Source of the DNA: PALSA-612 sp963776735
GTDB lineage: Bacteria > Actinomycetota > Thermoleophilia > Gaiellales > Gaiellaceae
DNA length: 64,000 nucleotides
Reading direction: 5' to 3'
NCBI GenBank assembly: GCA_963776735.1
Contig: CAVZNV010000018.1
Location: 570,070-634,069, forward strand
The notes under the pieces were generated by a model. It was not told the origin of the DNA, made no database searches, and saw only the letters and a program-made list of their open reading frames with translations. Shown here one piece after another: positions 27,310 through 36,446 of this stretch (position 1 is the stretch's first letter; the number at the start of each line of letters is the position of its first letter). A program made the position numbers and the translations under genes.

Positions 27310-29076
27310 CTACAGGAACCGGAACAGCGACGTGCTCGAGGCGGTGCCGTTCGGCGTCGTGACCACCCAGTGGTACGAGCCGAGGAAGTGCGGGTTCGGC
27401 ACGGTGGCGGTGATCGACGTCGACGAGTTGACGGTGAACACCGCCGCGGTGGTGCCGAGCTTCACCGACGTCGTCCCGTTGAAGTTCGTGCCCATGATCG
27501 TCACCTTCGTGCCCTGGAAGCCCTGCGTGGGCGTGAACCCGGTGATCGTCGGGCCTGGCGCGTTCGTCGTGACCGTGAAGTTCGACGAGCTGGCGCCGGT
27601 GCCGATGTTGGTCGTGACCGCGATCGGGCCTGTCGTCGCGCCACCCGGGACGTTGGCGTTGATGCTCGTGTCCGAGTTGACCGTGAAGTTCACGGCCTGC
27701 GTGCCGTTGAACGTCACCGCCGTGGCATTGGTGAAGCCGGTGCCGGTGATCGAGACGTTCGTCCCGACCGGACCACTTGTCGGCGTGAACGACGTCACCG
27801 TCGGCCCGTTGGCGCTCGAGACGACGAACTGCGTCGAGCTCGTGCCGGTGCCGCTCGGGGTCGTCACGGTGATGAACCCGCTCGTCGCGCCGGTCGGCAC
27901 GTGGGCGGAGATGTCGCTCGACGAGTTGACCACGTACGTCGGGTCGGCGGTGCCGTTGAACTTGACGGCCGTGGCTCCCGTGAAGTTCGTGCCCTGGATG
28001 TCGACCGCCTGGCCGACCTGTCCGCTCGTCGGGCTGAACGACGTGATCGTCGGGCCGCTACCGCCTCCGCCGACGATCGGGTGCGTCTGGACGCAGCCGC
28101 CCTGCGAGCCGGTGTCGTTCGAGAACTCGAGCTGGAGGTAGTAGTGGTGGCCGTTGATCGTCTCGTTGTACTCGGCACCGTTCGAGCCGCTGACATTGCC
28201 GAAGTACCACGCGCACTTGTCGCCGTCCTCGTAGCCGTACGAGTCGTACCAGGCGTTGAGCTGCGGGTCGGTGATCGCCTCGTTGTGCTCGTGGCTGGTG
28301 ACGTTAAGAGTCTGGTCGGCGTCGTTGCCGTTCGGCTCCTGGCCCGTTGTGCAGTTGCCCGTGTACTGGGACAGGGTCGTGACGGAGTACGGCATGTTCG
28401 CGTAGATGAAGCCCCCGTTTTGAGAGGTGGCCGTGCCGTGGTAGGCGCAGTACGTCGTGAACGTGCAGGCGCCGGCATCACAGCTCCCGACGTTCCTCGG
28501 CGTGAAGATGAAGAACATGTTCGTGCCGTTGATCGTCCAACCCTGCTGGCCGATCACCTTCTTCAGCTCGGTCTGAAGCTGGGCGTCGCTCAGGCAGACC
28601 GACTCGCCGCCCGACGGCGTGCAGCCGTTGACCGGGAACGCGGCCGTGTCGGTGACCGTCCCTCCGTAGGTGGACGCGTACTGGATGCCGGAGTACTGCG
28701 TCGTAGCGGCGTAGATGTTCGTCGGCATGCCGCTGTCGGCCGACACGTCCTGGAAGAACTGGTTGACGGTCGACTGGTAGCCGGACTGCATGAACTGGCC
28801 GGACGGCAGCCAGAAGACGGTGTACGTCTTGTTGGTCGTCATCGTCGGCCCGCCGTGGTTGATCAGCTTGCCGATGCCACAGGGGTTGCAGACGCCGGGG
28901 CCAACCTCATGGTTGCCGACCTTGTTCGGCGGCACGAGGCCGCCGATCCTGTTCGAAAGCCTGGGGCCGCCGTGGGCCGCGAAGGCTGTCGCCGTGATCA
29001 CGATCGCGGCGGTCGCTGCAAGCAAAAACACGACGCCGGCAGCGCGCGGCGTCACTGAGCGTGCGATGTGTCTCAA
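27310..29076 (-). CDS. EXORDIUM-like secreted protein with three IPT/TIG domains (paralogue 2)
   Basis: A 588-residue exported protein starting at TTG 29076 (AAGGAAGG upstream). MRHIARSVTPRAAGVVFLLAATAAI is the signal peptide. The catalytic-like domain repeats that of paralogue 1: TNKTYTVFWLPSGQFM, FFIFTPRNVGSC, TSHEHNEAITDPQLNAWYDSYGYEDGDKCAWYFG. Three TIG domains follow in tandem, each opening with [ST]-F-[ST]-P-T-x-G-x-x-G and containing TGTNFTGATAVKFNG-type strands. Tandem duplication with TIG gain is the simplest explanation. Confidence 0.82.
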   Translation of the reverse strand: MRHIARSVTPRAAGVVFLLAATAAIVITATAFAAHGGPRLSNRIGGLVPPNKVGNHEVGPGVCNPCGIGKLINHGGPTMTTNKTYTVFWLPSGQFMQSGYQSTVNQFFQDVSADSGMPTNIYAATTQYSGIQYASTYGGTVTDTAAFPVNGCTPSGGESVCLSDAQLQTELKKVIGQQGWTINGTNMFFIFTPRNVGSCDAGACTFTTYCAYHGTATSQNGGFIYANMPYSVTTLSQYTGNCTTGQEPNGNDADQTLNVTSHEHNEAITDPQLNAWYDSYGYEDGDKCAWYFGNVSGSNGAEYNETINGHHYYLQLEFSNDTGSQGGCVQTHPIVGGGGSGPTITSFSPTSGQVGQAVDIQGTNFTGATAVKFNGTADPTYVVNSSSDISAHVPTGATSGFITVTTPSGTGTSSTQFVVSSANGPTVTSFTPTSGPVGTNVSITGTGFTNATAVTFNGTQAVNFTVNSDTSINANVPGGATTGPIAVTTNIGTGASSSNFTVTTNAPGPTITGFTPTQGFQGTKVTIMGTNFNGTTSVKLGTTAAVFTVNSSTSITATVPNPHFLGSYHWVVTTPNGTASSTSLFRFL

Positions 29077-29166
29077 ATCGCCTTCCTTCGTCGCTTACGA
29101 GAACCGGGCGGCTCCAAGTCTGCCCGATGCGGCGGCTCGTAGGGGGAAGTTTTACGTGGCAAACGA

Positions 29167-29193
29167 GAAGGGGCCCCGCGTGGAGGCCCCTTC
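29167..29193. terminator. GC-rich hairpin between paralogues 2 and 3
   Basis: Stem GAAGGGGCC (29167-29175) pairs with GGCCCCTTC (29185-29193) around a 9-nt loop. It is 23 bases downstream of the paralogue 3 stop on the minus strand, in the same relative place as the hairpin at 27261. On the minus strand a short TTT run follows it. Confidence 0.7.
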
Positions 29194-29215
29194 GCTGCTG
29201 CTGTTTGCTCTGCCG

Positions 29216-30937
29216 CTAGAGGTAGCGGAAGAAGGAAACGCTCGTCGCCGTACCACCGGGCGTGGTGACCGACCAGCGGTAGGAGCCGTTGAACGACTCT
29301 GTCGGCACGGTCGCCGTGACCTTGGTCGACGAGTTGACGGTGAAGCTCGCGGCCTTGCTGCCGAGCTTCACGGACGTGGCGCCGGTGAAGTTCGTGCCGG
29401 TGATCGTCACGTGCGTTCCCGGGAAGCCCTGGGTCGGCGTGAAGCCGGTGATCGTGGGCTTCGGCGAGGTCGTCGTGACCGTGAAGTTCGTCGAGCTCGT
29501 GCCGGTGCCGTTCCCGGTCGTGACGGCGATCTTGCCCGTCGTCGCGCCGCTCGGCACGTTCGCGTTGATGCTCGTGCTCGAGTTGACCGTGAAGTTGGTC
29601 GCGGCGGTGCCGTTGAACGTCACGCCCGTGGCGCCGGTGAAGTTCGTGCCGGTGATCGACACGTTCGTGCCGACCGGCCCGCTCGACGGCGTGAACGACG
29701 TCACGGTGGGCGGATTGCCGCCGCCACCCGTGACGGTGAAGCTCGTCGAGCTCGTGCCGGTGCCGTTCGGCGTCGTCACGCTGATCGTCCCGCTCGTCGC
29801 GCCGGTCGGCACGTGGGCGGAGATGTCGCTCGACGAGTTGACCACGAAGCTCGAGTCGGCGGTGCCGTTGAACTTGACGGCTGTGGCTCCCGTGAAGTTC
29901 GCCCCCTGGACGTCGACCGCCTGGCCCACCGGCCCGCTGGTCGGCGAGAAGTTCGTGACCGTCGGCGGGTTGCCGCCGCCCTGGATCGTGTACGTCTGGA
30001 CGCACGAGTGCGTCGCGTTCGAGTACTCACGCTGCAGGTAGTAGTGGTTGCCGTTGATCGTCTGGTTGTACTCGCCCCCGGGCGATCCGCCGGTCGGGTT
30101 CCCGAAGTCCCAGGCGCACTTGTCCCCGATCTCGTAGCCCGCCGCGTCGTACCAGGCGTTGAGCTGCGGGTCGGTGATCGCCTCGTTGTGCTCGTGGCTC
30201 GTGACGTTGATCGTGTCGTCGGCCGCGTTGCCGTTCGGAGACTCACCGGTCGAGCAGCCGTTCACGTGAGCGTACGGCTGGTTGGCGTAGATCGCGCCGC
30301 CCGAGTTCGTCGTGCCGTGGTAGGCGCAGTACTGGGTGTACGCGCACTCGCTGCCGCTCGAGTCGAAACAGCTGCCGATGCCCTGCGGCGTGAACAAGAA
30401 GAACATGTTCGTGCCGTTCTTCGTCCAGCCCTGGGACGAGATCACGTTCAGGATCTCGGTCTGGAGCTGCGCATCGGTCAGGCACTTGGTCACGCCCGAG
30501 TAGACCGAGCAGCCGTTCGACGGGAACGCGTTCGTGTCGACCGTCGAGCCGCCGAACGCCGAGTTGTACTGGATCGACGAGTACTGCGTGTCCACCGCGT
30601 AGACGTTCGAAGACATGTTGTCGTCGTGCGCGACGTCGGTAAAGAACTGGTTGATCGTCGACTGGTAGCCGGAGGGCATGGTGTAGCCGGAGGGCAGCCA
30701 GTAGATCGCGTACGTCTTGTTGGTGGTCATCACAGGCCCGCCGTGGAAGGTCAGGTCGCCGGAGCCCTGGACCTGATGGCCGACGAGCGGCACCACTCCG
30801 CCGATGTGCTTCGCCGGCGGGTTCGGCGGCCCCGGAGCGGCGCTGGCCGTCGTCGCGGCAACGATCGCCGTAACCGCCGCCAGCAGGAACAAGACGCCGG
30901 CAGCGCGCGGCGTCACTGAGCGTGCGAGGTGTCTCAA
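29216..30937 (-). CDS. EXORDIUM-like secreted protein with three IPT/TIG domains (paralogue 3)
   Basis: A 573-residue exported protein. TTG at 30937 is preferred because it aligns with the TTG of paralogue 2, follows AAGGAAG by a good distance and gives the same leader (LARSVTPRAAGVLFLLAAVTAI); a longer in-frame extension to 31195 is not supported. The first domain keeps TFHGGPVMTTNKTYAIYWLP, FFLFTPQGIGSC and TSHEHNEAITDPQLNAWYDAAGYEIGDKCAWDFG, which is closest to EXORDIUM's E-I-G-D-x-C. Three TIG domains follow, separated by Gly/Pro linkers. Confidence 0.82.
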   Translation of the reverse strand: MRHLARSVTPRAAGVLFLLAAVTAIVAATTASAAPGPPNPPAKHIGGVVPLVGHQVQGSGDLTFHGGPVMTTNKTYAIYWLPSGYTMPSGYQSTINQFFTDVAHDDNMSSNVYAVDTQYSSIQYNSAFGGSTVDTNAFPSNGCSVYSGVTKCLTDAQLQTEILNVISSQGWTKNGTNMFFLFTPQGIGSCFDSSGSECAYTQYCAYHGTTNSGGAIYANQPYAHVNGCSTGESPNGNAADDTINVTSHEHNEAITDPQLNAWYDAAGYEIGDKCAWDFGNPTGGSPGGEYNQTINGNHYYLQREYSNATHSCVQTYTIQGGGNPPTVTNFSPTSGPVGQAVDVQGANFTGATAVKFNGTADSSFVVNSSSDISAHVPTGATSGTISVTTPNGTGTSSTSFTVTGGGGNPPTVTSFTPSSGPVGTNVSITGTNFTGATGVTFNGTAATNFTVNSSTSINANVPSGATTGKIAVTTGNGTGTSSTNFTVTTTSPKPTITGFTPTQGFPGTHVTITGTNFTGATSVKLGSKAASFTVNSSTKVTATVPTESFNGSYRWSVTTPGGTATSVSFFRYL

Positions 30938-31065
30938 AGTGTCTTCCTTCCTCGTTTTTTGCGGAACCGGAACGTTCGCGGCGCAGACGGTATCGCCTGC
31001 ATCGTCCTCACTGTCGTGTCGGCCCCGGACGGTAGCTACCGCATCGCTCGTGCGGGTATGCGCGC

Positions 31066-31098
31066 ACAGGCTTCCAGGACGGTGTCCTGAAAGCCTGT
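31066..31098. repeat. Inverted repeat with 15-bp arms
   Basis: ACAGGCTTCCAGGAC (31066-31080), loop GGT, then GTCCTGAAAGCCTGT (31084-31098), with one mismatch. It is non-coding. Confidence 0.65.
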
Positions 31099-31209
31099 CA
31101 AGGAGAGGCGAAGCTTCGCGGATGGGCGAAGTCGACGTCCCCGGGAACCGCCCCTGTTCCCGACGGACAGTAGTTCGGTGTTCGGGCGGCCGCAAGGGGC
31201 GGGCTCCGC

Positions 31210-31234
31210 ACCTTCGGTGTCAGACACCGAAGGT
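31210..31234. repeat. Palindromic repeat family B, copy 2 (25 bp)
   Basis: Arm ACCTTCGGTGTC, central A, perfect complement. The core GGTGTC-A-GACACC recurs at 31370-31384, and with one change at about 9170-9184 (CGGTGCCAGACACCG). Confidence 0.7.
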
Positions 31235-31369
31235 CAGGCGCCCGGAGTCGACGCGGCCTTGCCGGCGAGGGCTCGACCCGCCGGTTTGTCCCGCAAACCC
31301 GCATCGCGCCAGGGCTCAGCCTGTGGACGAAAAGTCACACTTTTGTTGCACTTTTCGCTTGACAAAATT

Positions 31370-31384
31370 CGGTGTCTGACACCG
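31370..31384. repeat. Palindromic repeat family B, copy 3 (15 bp)
   Basis: CGGTGTC, central T, GACACCG. It shares the family B core, 136 bases from the previous copy. A GGTGTC-type core is also typical of REP elements mobilised by RAYT transposases; no such transposase is in the window. Confidence 0.6.
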
Positions 31385-31441
31385 CAGTTCGGCCGTGGCC
31401 CGTCGGGCCGCGGCCGGAGGAGCCGGGCAAATCGCCGCGCG

Positions 31442-31924
31442 TCAGGCTCGCGGCCAGGCGGCCGCGAGCTTGCGCCGGGTCTCGTACAGGTGCTCGGGGA
31501 GCACCCGCACGTCGGCGAGCACGGGCATGAAGTTCGTGTCGCCCGCCCAGCGCGGAACGACGTGCAGGTGCACGTGGTCGACGATCCCGGCACCGGCGAT
31601 CCGGCCCAGGTTCCAGCCGGCGTTGAAGCCCTGCGGCGCGAACGTCTCGGCCAGCGCAGCCATGCCCTGTGCGGCCAGCCGGTGCAGCTCGAGCGCCTCG
31701 CTGTCCTCGAGCTCCGCGAAGTCGCCGGTGTGCCGCCGCGGCGCCACGAGCAGGTGGCCGGACGCATAGGGGAACTTGTTCAGCAGCACGAATGCTCGCT
31801 CGCCGCGGTGCACGACGAGCCATTCCTCGTCGTCACCCGCGTCCGCGAGGCAGAAGATGCAGCCCTCCTGCTCGTCTGCGGCGGACACGTACTCGAGCCG
31901 CCACGGTGCCCAGAGCTGCTTCAC
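31442..31924 (-). CDS. HIT-family nucleotide hydrolase/transferase
   Basis: A 160-residue histidine-triad protein. The active-site motif is VDHVHLHVVPRW (H-x-H-x-H). QLWAPWRLEYV at the N-terminus and CIFCLADAG (zinc-binding-like C-x-x-C) are typical of actinobacterial Ap4A phosphorylase/hydrolase-like HIT proteins. LLNKFPYASGHLLVAPRRH is the conserved core. The GTG at 31924 puts the start right before KQLWAPW, as in relatives; an ATG nine codons upstream is possible. It is divergent from the TIR pseudogene. Confidence 0.9.
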   Translation of the reverse strand: MKQLWAPWRLEYVSAADEQEGCIFCLADAGDDEEWLVVHRGERAFVLLNKFPYASGHLLVAPRRHTGDFAELEDSEALELHRLAAQGMAALAETFAPQGFNAGWNLGRIAGAGIVDHVHLHVVPRWAGDTNFMPVLADVRVLPEHLYETRRKLAAAWPRA

Positions 31925-31972
31925 GGGCGCAGCGTAGACGGCAATGCACACGATCGTGTGGCATCGCGCACA

Positions 31973-33236
31973 ATGTCGAGCGTGCGCGCCGTCTCGCTCG
32001 AAACCGCGGCAACGTCTTCCTCAGCTACAGGCGCGAAGACACTTCGGGCTATGCAGGACGGCTCTACGACTCGCTCGTCGACCGGTTCGGCAAACGAGGC
32101 GTGTTCATGGACATCGACACGATCGCGCCGGGCGAGGACTTCCGGAAGGCGATCGAGGACGCGGTGGGCGCGTGCGACGCGTTGGTCGCGCTGATCGGAA
32201 GACGTTGGTCGGCCGCCTCCGCCGACGGCTCCGCGCGGCGCCTCGACGATCTCGACGACTGGGTACGGCTCGAACTCGAGTACGCCCTCGAGCACGGCAT
32301 CGCCGTGATTCCGGCACTCGTGGACGGTGCGCGCCCACCGGCGGCCGACGAGCTCCCGGACTCGCTTCGGCCACTCGCCGGCAGACAGGCAATCGAGCTC
32401 TCGAACCAGCGCTGGTCGACCGATTTCGAGCGCCTCGCCGCTGCGTGGCCAGCATCGACGACTCCGCCAGCGTCGGAAGGCGGGATCAGACCGGTCAGGA
32501 CGACGGCTCTCGAAACGCGGTATGGCAATTGGCGGAGGGGTTCTCATCGCCTGGCCGCTGGGGCCCTCGCGGCGCTGCTCCTGCTGTCGACTTCGCCGCC
32601 GTGTCGTCCGACGGCGACGGCTGACACGATCCAGGTCTGCGGCGAGCCGACGTCGCTGGAGCCAGTCTTCCACACGGCGGCCCGCTACGCCGGCAACTAC
32701 TCAGCGGGGGAGATCGACGCGAAGATCTTCCAGGGCCTCACGACCGCGGTCGGCGGAGTCCCTCGTCCCGGCTTGGCCATCTCATGGACGCCGAGGCGTA
32801 CGCTTGGAGCTTCCTGTTGCGCCCCGGCGTCAGGTTCGGCGACGGTTCGCCGCTCACGGGAGCACAGGTCTGTGGGAACTGGTCGCAGTGGAAGCACCCC
32901 GAACGGACCGACATCACGGTCGACCGAGCCGTCCGTCAAATCCAGCAGGACGTGAGAGGCTGCGCGGCCGACGGGCAACGGGTCACGTTCGCGCTTCAGC
33001 CGTTGCGGCCATCCGCCGACCTCGCAAGTCTCCTGACCGACCCGGGGCTCGCCATCGCGAAACCGGTCGCGCAGGGGGTCGGTAAGAACGATCTAAGCCG
33101 AATCGTGGGCACCGGCCCCTACAGGCTCGCGGACTGGTCGTCGGGGAACCGGATCGTGCTCCTCCGCAACCCGTATTTCATCGGCCCAGCCGCCAAGCAG
33201 GCGAAGCTCACCTACGTGCTCCATCCGTCGTCCTGA
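31973..33236 (+). pseudogene. TIR domain - TM - family 5 solute-binding protein fusion, decayed
   Basis: The readable frame from about 31981 opens with a TIR domain: NVFLSYRREDTSGYAGRLYDSL, VFMDIDTIAPGEDFRKAIEDAV, LVALIGRRW, and WVRLELEYALEHGIAVIPALV, which carries the expected glutamate. A linker and membrane helix (LAAGALAALLLLSTSPP) follow. Then comes the start of an SBP_bac_5 peptide-binding domain (VCGEPTSLEPVFHTAARYAGN). Near 32782 the frame shifts, and DAEAYAWSFLLRPGVRFGDGSPLTG through GTGPYRLADWSSGNRIVLLRNPYF continues the domain, which stops early. The ATG at 31973 is in the wrong frame for the TIR, so the start is also damaged. Confidence 0.75.
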
Positions 33237-33305
33237 CCGGCGCGGGAAGACTGCAGGTAGGGGCGACGCGTAGACAGCTCCCGGCACGCGTAGGAGAATC
33301 CGGCC

Positions 33306-35650
33306 ACGGCCAGGATCTTCATCAGCTACCGGCGCGCGGACGCGCAGGGTTACGTCGGCTGGGTGCACCAGCTGATCCGCAGCCGCTTTCCCGAGGACGA
33401 GGTGTTCCAGGACATCAGGACCTCCGGGGCGGCGAGAAATGGGGCAATCAGATCGACGACGCTCTCGCACACTGCAGCGTGGTGATCGCGGTGGTCGGAC
33501 CGGCCTGGCTGACGGTCGAGCGCGACGGCCGTCCGCGGCTGCAGGATCCCGACGACCGCCTCCGCCGGGAGCTCGAGGCGGGCCTGCGCCGCGGCGTGCC
33601 GATGATCCCGTTGCTCGTCGGCGACGCGACGACGCCGGCGAAGGACGCACTGCCCGAGACGCTGCAGCCGCTCGTCGACTGGGAGATCGTCCGCTTCTCG
33701 GACCGCAACTCGACCGAGGACTTCGAGCGGCTCGCGGACGCGATCCACCACGCGCTCGAGACGGAACCGGGGAGCTTGCGCTCGGAAGCACCTTCGGCGC
33801 CTACACGATCGAGGCGTATCTCGGCGCGGCGGCATGGGCATCGTCTACTCAGGCGAGAACCGGGGACTCGGCCGGATGGACGCGGTCAAGGTGATCAAGC
33901 CGGTGCTCTCGCACGACCGCGAGTTCCGCGCGCTTCGCCGGCGAGTCGCGTCTCGCGGCGTCGGTACGGCACCCCAATGTCCTCACGGTGTACACGGCAG
34001 GAGAGGAGAACGGGCTCCTCTACCTGGCGATGCAGCTCGTGAACGGACCGATCTGGCGCGGATCATCCGCGAGCAGGGACCGCTGCCGCCCGCTCGTGCC
34101 GCCGCAATCCTCGGCGACGTCGCGAGCGCCTGCAGGCCGCGCACGACGTAGGCCTGATCCATCGCGACGTGAAGCCCGGCAACGTCCTCGTCGATACGTC
34201 GGCGGCCGCGACACGTCTACCTGAGCGACTTAGGACTCGCCCGCGAGACGACGACGGACACAGGCCTGAGCACGACGGCCGCTGGCTCGGCACAGCCGAC
34301 TACGTGTCGCTAGAGCAGGTGATGGGCGAGCCGGTCGACGGTCGCGCCGACATCTACGCGCTCGGCTGCGTGCTCTTCGAGGCGCTGACGGGGCGCGTGC
34401 CGTATCCGACGACGTCGGAGACGCGAAGCTCGTCGCCCATGCGACGAAGACGGCACCCGCTGCTCGAGATCGACCCGGCCAGCCGCCGGCGATGGCCGAG
34501 GTCGTGCGGACGGCGATGGCGCGCGACCCGGACGCGCGCTATGCGACGGCAAGCGAGTTCCGGGAGGCGCTGCTCGCAGCCGCGAAGACCCCGGCGCAGC
34601 GGCCGCCGGTAGAGAAACCGAAGGTAGACGAGGAGCCGCCCGAGCAGGTCGCTCAGACGAAGCTCGCAGTCGCAGAGGCGAAGAAGTCTCGTCGCAGGAT
34701 CTCGCGAAAGGTCGCCGCGATCGCCGGGGGACTCCTTCTGATCGCCGCCGCCGCAGGTGGTGCCGGGTTCGCGCTCTCGTCCGGCGGAGGCTCGCTGGCG
34801 CAGACGGTCACGCACCTTGGCGGCGTGAACAACGACGTCGCCGTCGGGAACGACGGCATCGTCGCGGACGGCACGCCGGACGGCACGCCAGAGGTTCTCA
34901 CGGTCGATCCGTCGACACGGAAGGTCGTGCGCACCGTGGACCTGCCCGCCTCGTTCCAGCCGGGTCCGCTCGCCGTCGGCGGCGGCAAGACGTGGGTCAT
35001 CGACGTCGAGCACGGCGACCTCGCGGCCGTCGGCAAGACCGGCACACCTGATGTCCAGCACGTGCGAAAGCGCTTGTCGACGTCGCCTGGGGGGCGGGCA
35101 GCGTCTGGGCGGTCGACCACAGGAACCTCTACCGGATCGACCCGTGACGCTGACCATCACGAGCACGATCTCGATACCACGGACGGATTCGCGCCCGCTC
35201 CGGCGCTGTCGTTGACGTACGGTGACGGGAGCATGTGGGTGCTCACCAGCCTCGGTGAGATCGACGCCTTCAACGCCGTCACCACCGACCTGGTGGCGCA
35301 GAAGCAGGTCGGTCTGGGACAGAACGGGTGCCTCGCAGGCTCGTGCATCACCTTCGGGGCCGGCCACGTCTGGGCATTGAACGGCGTCGTTTACGGGATC
35401 GATTCGGCTTCGAACAGGGTCACATCGGCATCGGGACCCCGGGGACGAACTGCCAGGGCGGCGACAATGCTGCCGGATACAGCATCGCGTTCGGACTCGG
35501 TTATGTCTGGACGACAGGTGGTGCTTGTAACGCGGACTCTTCGCATCGATCCTCGTACGCGCGTGTCAAGGCGTTTGCCGATAGCGACATCGAGGCGACG
35601 GTGTCGCCGCGGAGCCGGCGCAGTCTGGCCGATCCTCGACATCGCGAGAC
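33306..35650 (+). pseudogene. TIR - Ser/Thr kinase - TM - beta-propeller fusion, heavily frameshifted
   Basis: Conceptual reading across at least ten frame changes gives: a TIR domain (ARIFISYRRADAQGYVGW...EVFQDIRT, then VVIAVVGPAWLTV, RRELEAGLRRGVPMIPLLV); a PknB-like kinase (TFGAYTIEAYLG, MGIVY...DAVKVIKPV, RHPNVLTVYTAGEE, IHRDVKPGNVL, SDLGLARE, WLGTADYVSLEQVMG, GRADIYALGCVLFEALTGRVPYP); a membrane helix (VAAIAGGLLLIAAAAGGAGFAL); and propeller blades (AVGGGKTWVIDVEHG, GDGSMWVLTSLGEID, GAGHVWALNG). An ACG sits where a start would follow AGGAGA at 33292. DFG is DLG and APE is SLE. The 3' end runs into araC. Confidence 0.75.
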
Positions 35651-35684
35651 TTCTACCGGTGCATCGAGCGAGCGCTCAGGTGGT

Positions 35685-36446
35685 TCAGCGGTGTGCTGTC
35701 CGAAACCGCGCCGGGGTGATCCCGAAGCGGCCCTTGAAGGCGCGGGTGAAGTGGCTCTGGTCGACGAAGCCTGCCTCGACGGCGAGCCGCGCGAGCGGAA
35801 CGTCCGAGCTGACCAGCTTCGCGGCCGCCCACTCGACCCGCAGCCGGCGCACGCACTCGCCGATGCTCTCCCGGTAGGCCTCCCGGAACGAGCGTGCGAG
35901 GTGGGATGGATGGAGGCCGACGTGGCCGGCGATGTCGTTCACGGTCGGCGTCTCCCGAAAGCGCTCGTGGAGCAGCTCGTACGCCTCGCGGGCCGGGCCT
36001 GAGGCGACGCGCGCGACGGGTCCGCGCCCGGCGAGCGCGGTCAGCTCGAGCGCGAGGCCCTCGAGGGCGAGCCGGCTGAACGCGTCGTCCAGGTCCAGCT
36101 CGCGCTCGATCCGGCGCGCGATCAGCAGTGCGTTCCAGTCCACGAAGCACGCCGCGGCCTCGAAGCCTTGGTCGCACTCGACGAGCACGAGCGCCGCGCC
36201 GTCGCGCCCGAACGTGTCCTCGTGCAGCTCTGCGGCCGGCGTGACCACCACCGTCCCCTGTGCCGCTTCGGTCGTCCGCGTCCGGTACTTCTTGCGCTGG
36301 TCGCCGCCGAGGACGACCGCGATCGTCGCGTGCGGGTGCGCGTGCCAGCCGCTGTGTCTCGGCCGGACGTGCGCCTCGCTGACCTCGAACGAGCCGACCC
36401 GGTGGCGGGCGTGGCCGCAGTCGCAGTCGTGGACGGGGACGGTCAT
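35685..36446 (-). CDS. AraC-family transcriptional regulator
   Basis: A 253-residue protein with an N-terminal cupin-like effector domain (HSGWHAHPHATIAVVLGGDQRKKYR) and a C-terminal double helix-turn-helix (TVNDIAGHVGLHPSHLARSFREAYRESIGECVRRLRVEWA; LARLAVEAGFVDQSHFTRAFKGRFGITPARFR). The effector is unknown. Its ATG overlaps the stop of the upstream propeller gene (ATGA), so the two are probably one operon and the propeller may be related to the signal. The TIR-kinase pseudogene runs up to its 3' end. Confidence 0.9.
   Translation of the reverse strand: MTVPVHDCDCGHARHRVGSFEVSEAHVRPRHSGWHAHPHATIAVVLGGDQRKKYRTRTTEAAQGTVVVTPAAELHEDTFGRDGAALVLVECDQGFEAAACFVDWNALLIARRIERELDLDDAFSRLALEGLALELTALAGRGPVARVASGPAREAYELLHERFRETPTVNDIAGHVGLHPSHLARSFREAYRESIGECVRRLRVEWAAAKLVSSDVPLARLAVEAGFVDQSHFTRAFKGRFGITPARFRTAHR

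Larger units (their letters stand above)
30938..31441. other. 500-base gene-free stretch rich in palindromes
   Basis: No convincing gene lies here. It holds the likely promoter region of paralogue 3 and three unrelated dyads: 31066-31098, 31210-31234 and 31370-31384. TTGACA at about 31359 would fit a -35 box, but no matching -10 was found. The stretch looks like a landing zone for short repeats. Confidence 0.6.

Noticed and set aside
27145..30919. Long plus-strand frames opposite the EXORDIUM-like genes
   Set aside because: The minus-strand products have signal peptides, TIG domains and terminators; the plus-strand frames are complementary low-complexity shadows.
31973..35650. TIR genes as an active anti-phage defence system
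   Set aside because: Both genes are frameshifted and lack partner genes such as a cyclase or effector pair; the sensor-type C-termini suggest signalling rather than known TIR defence systems.
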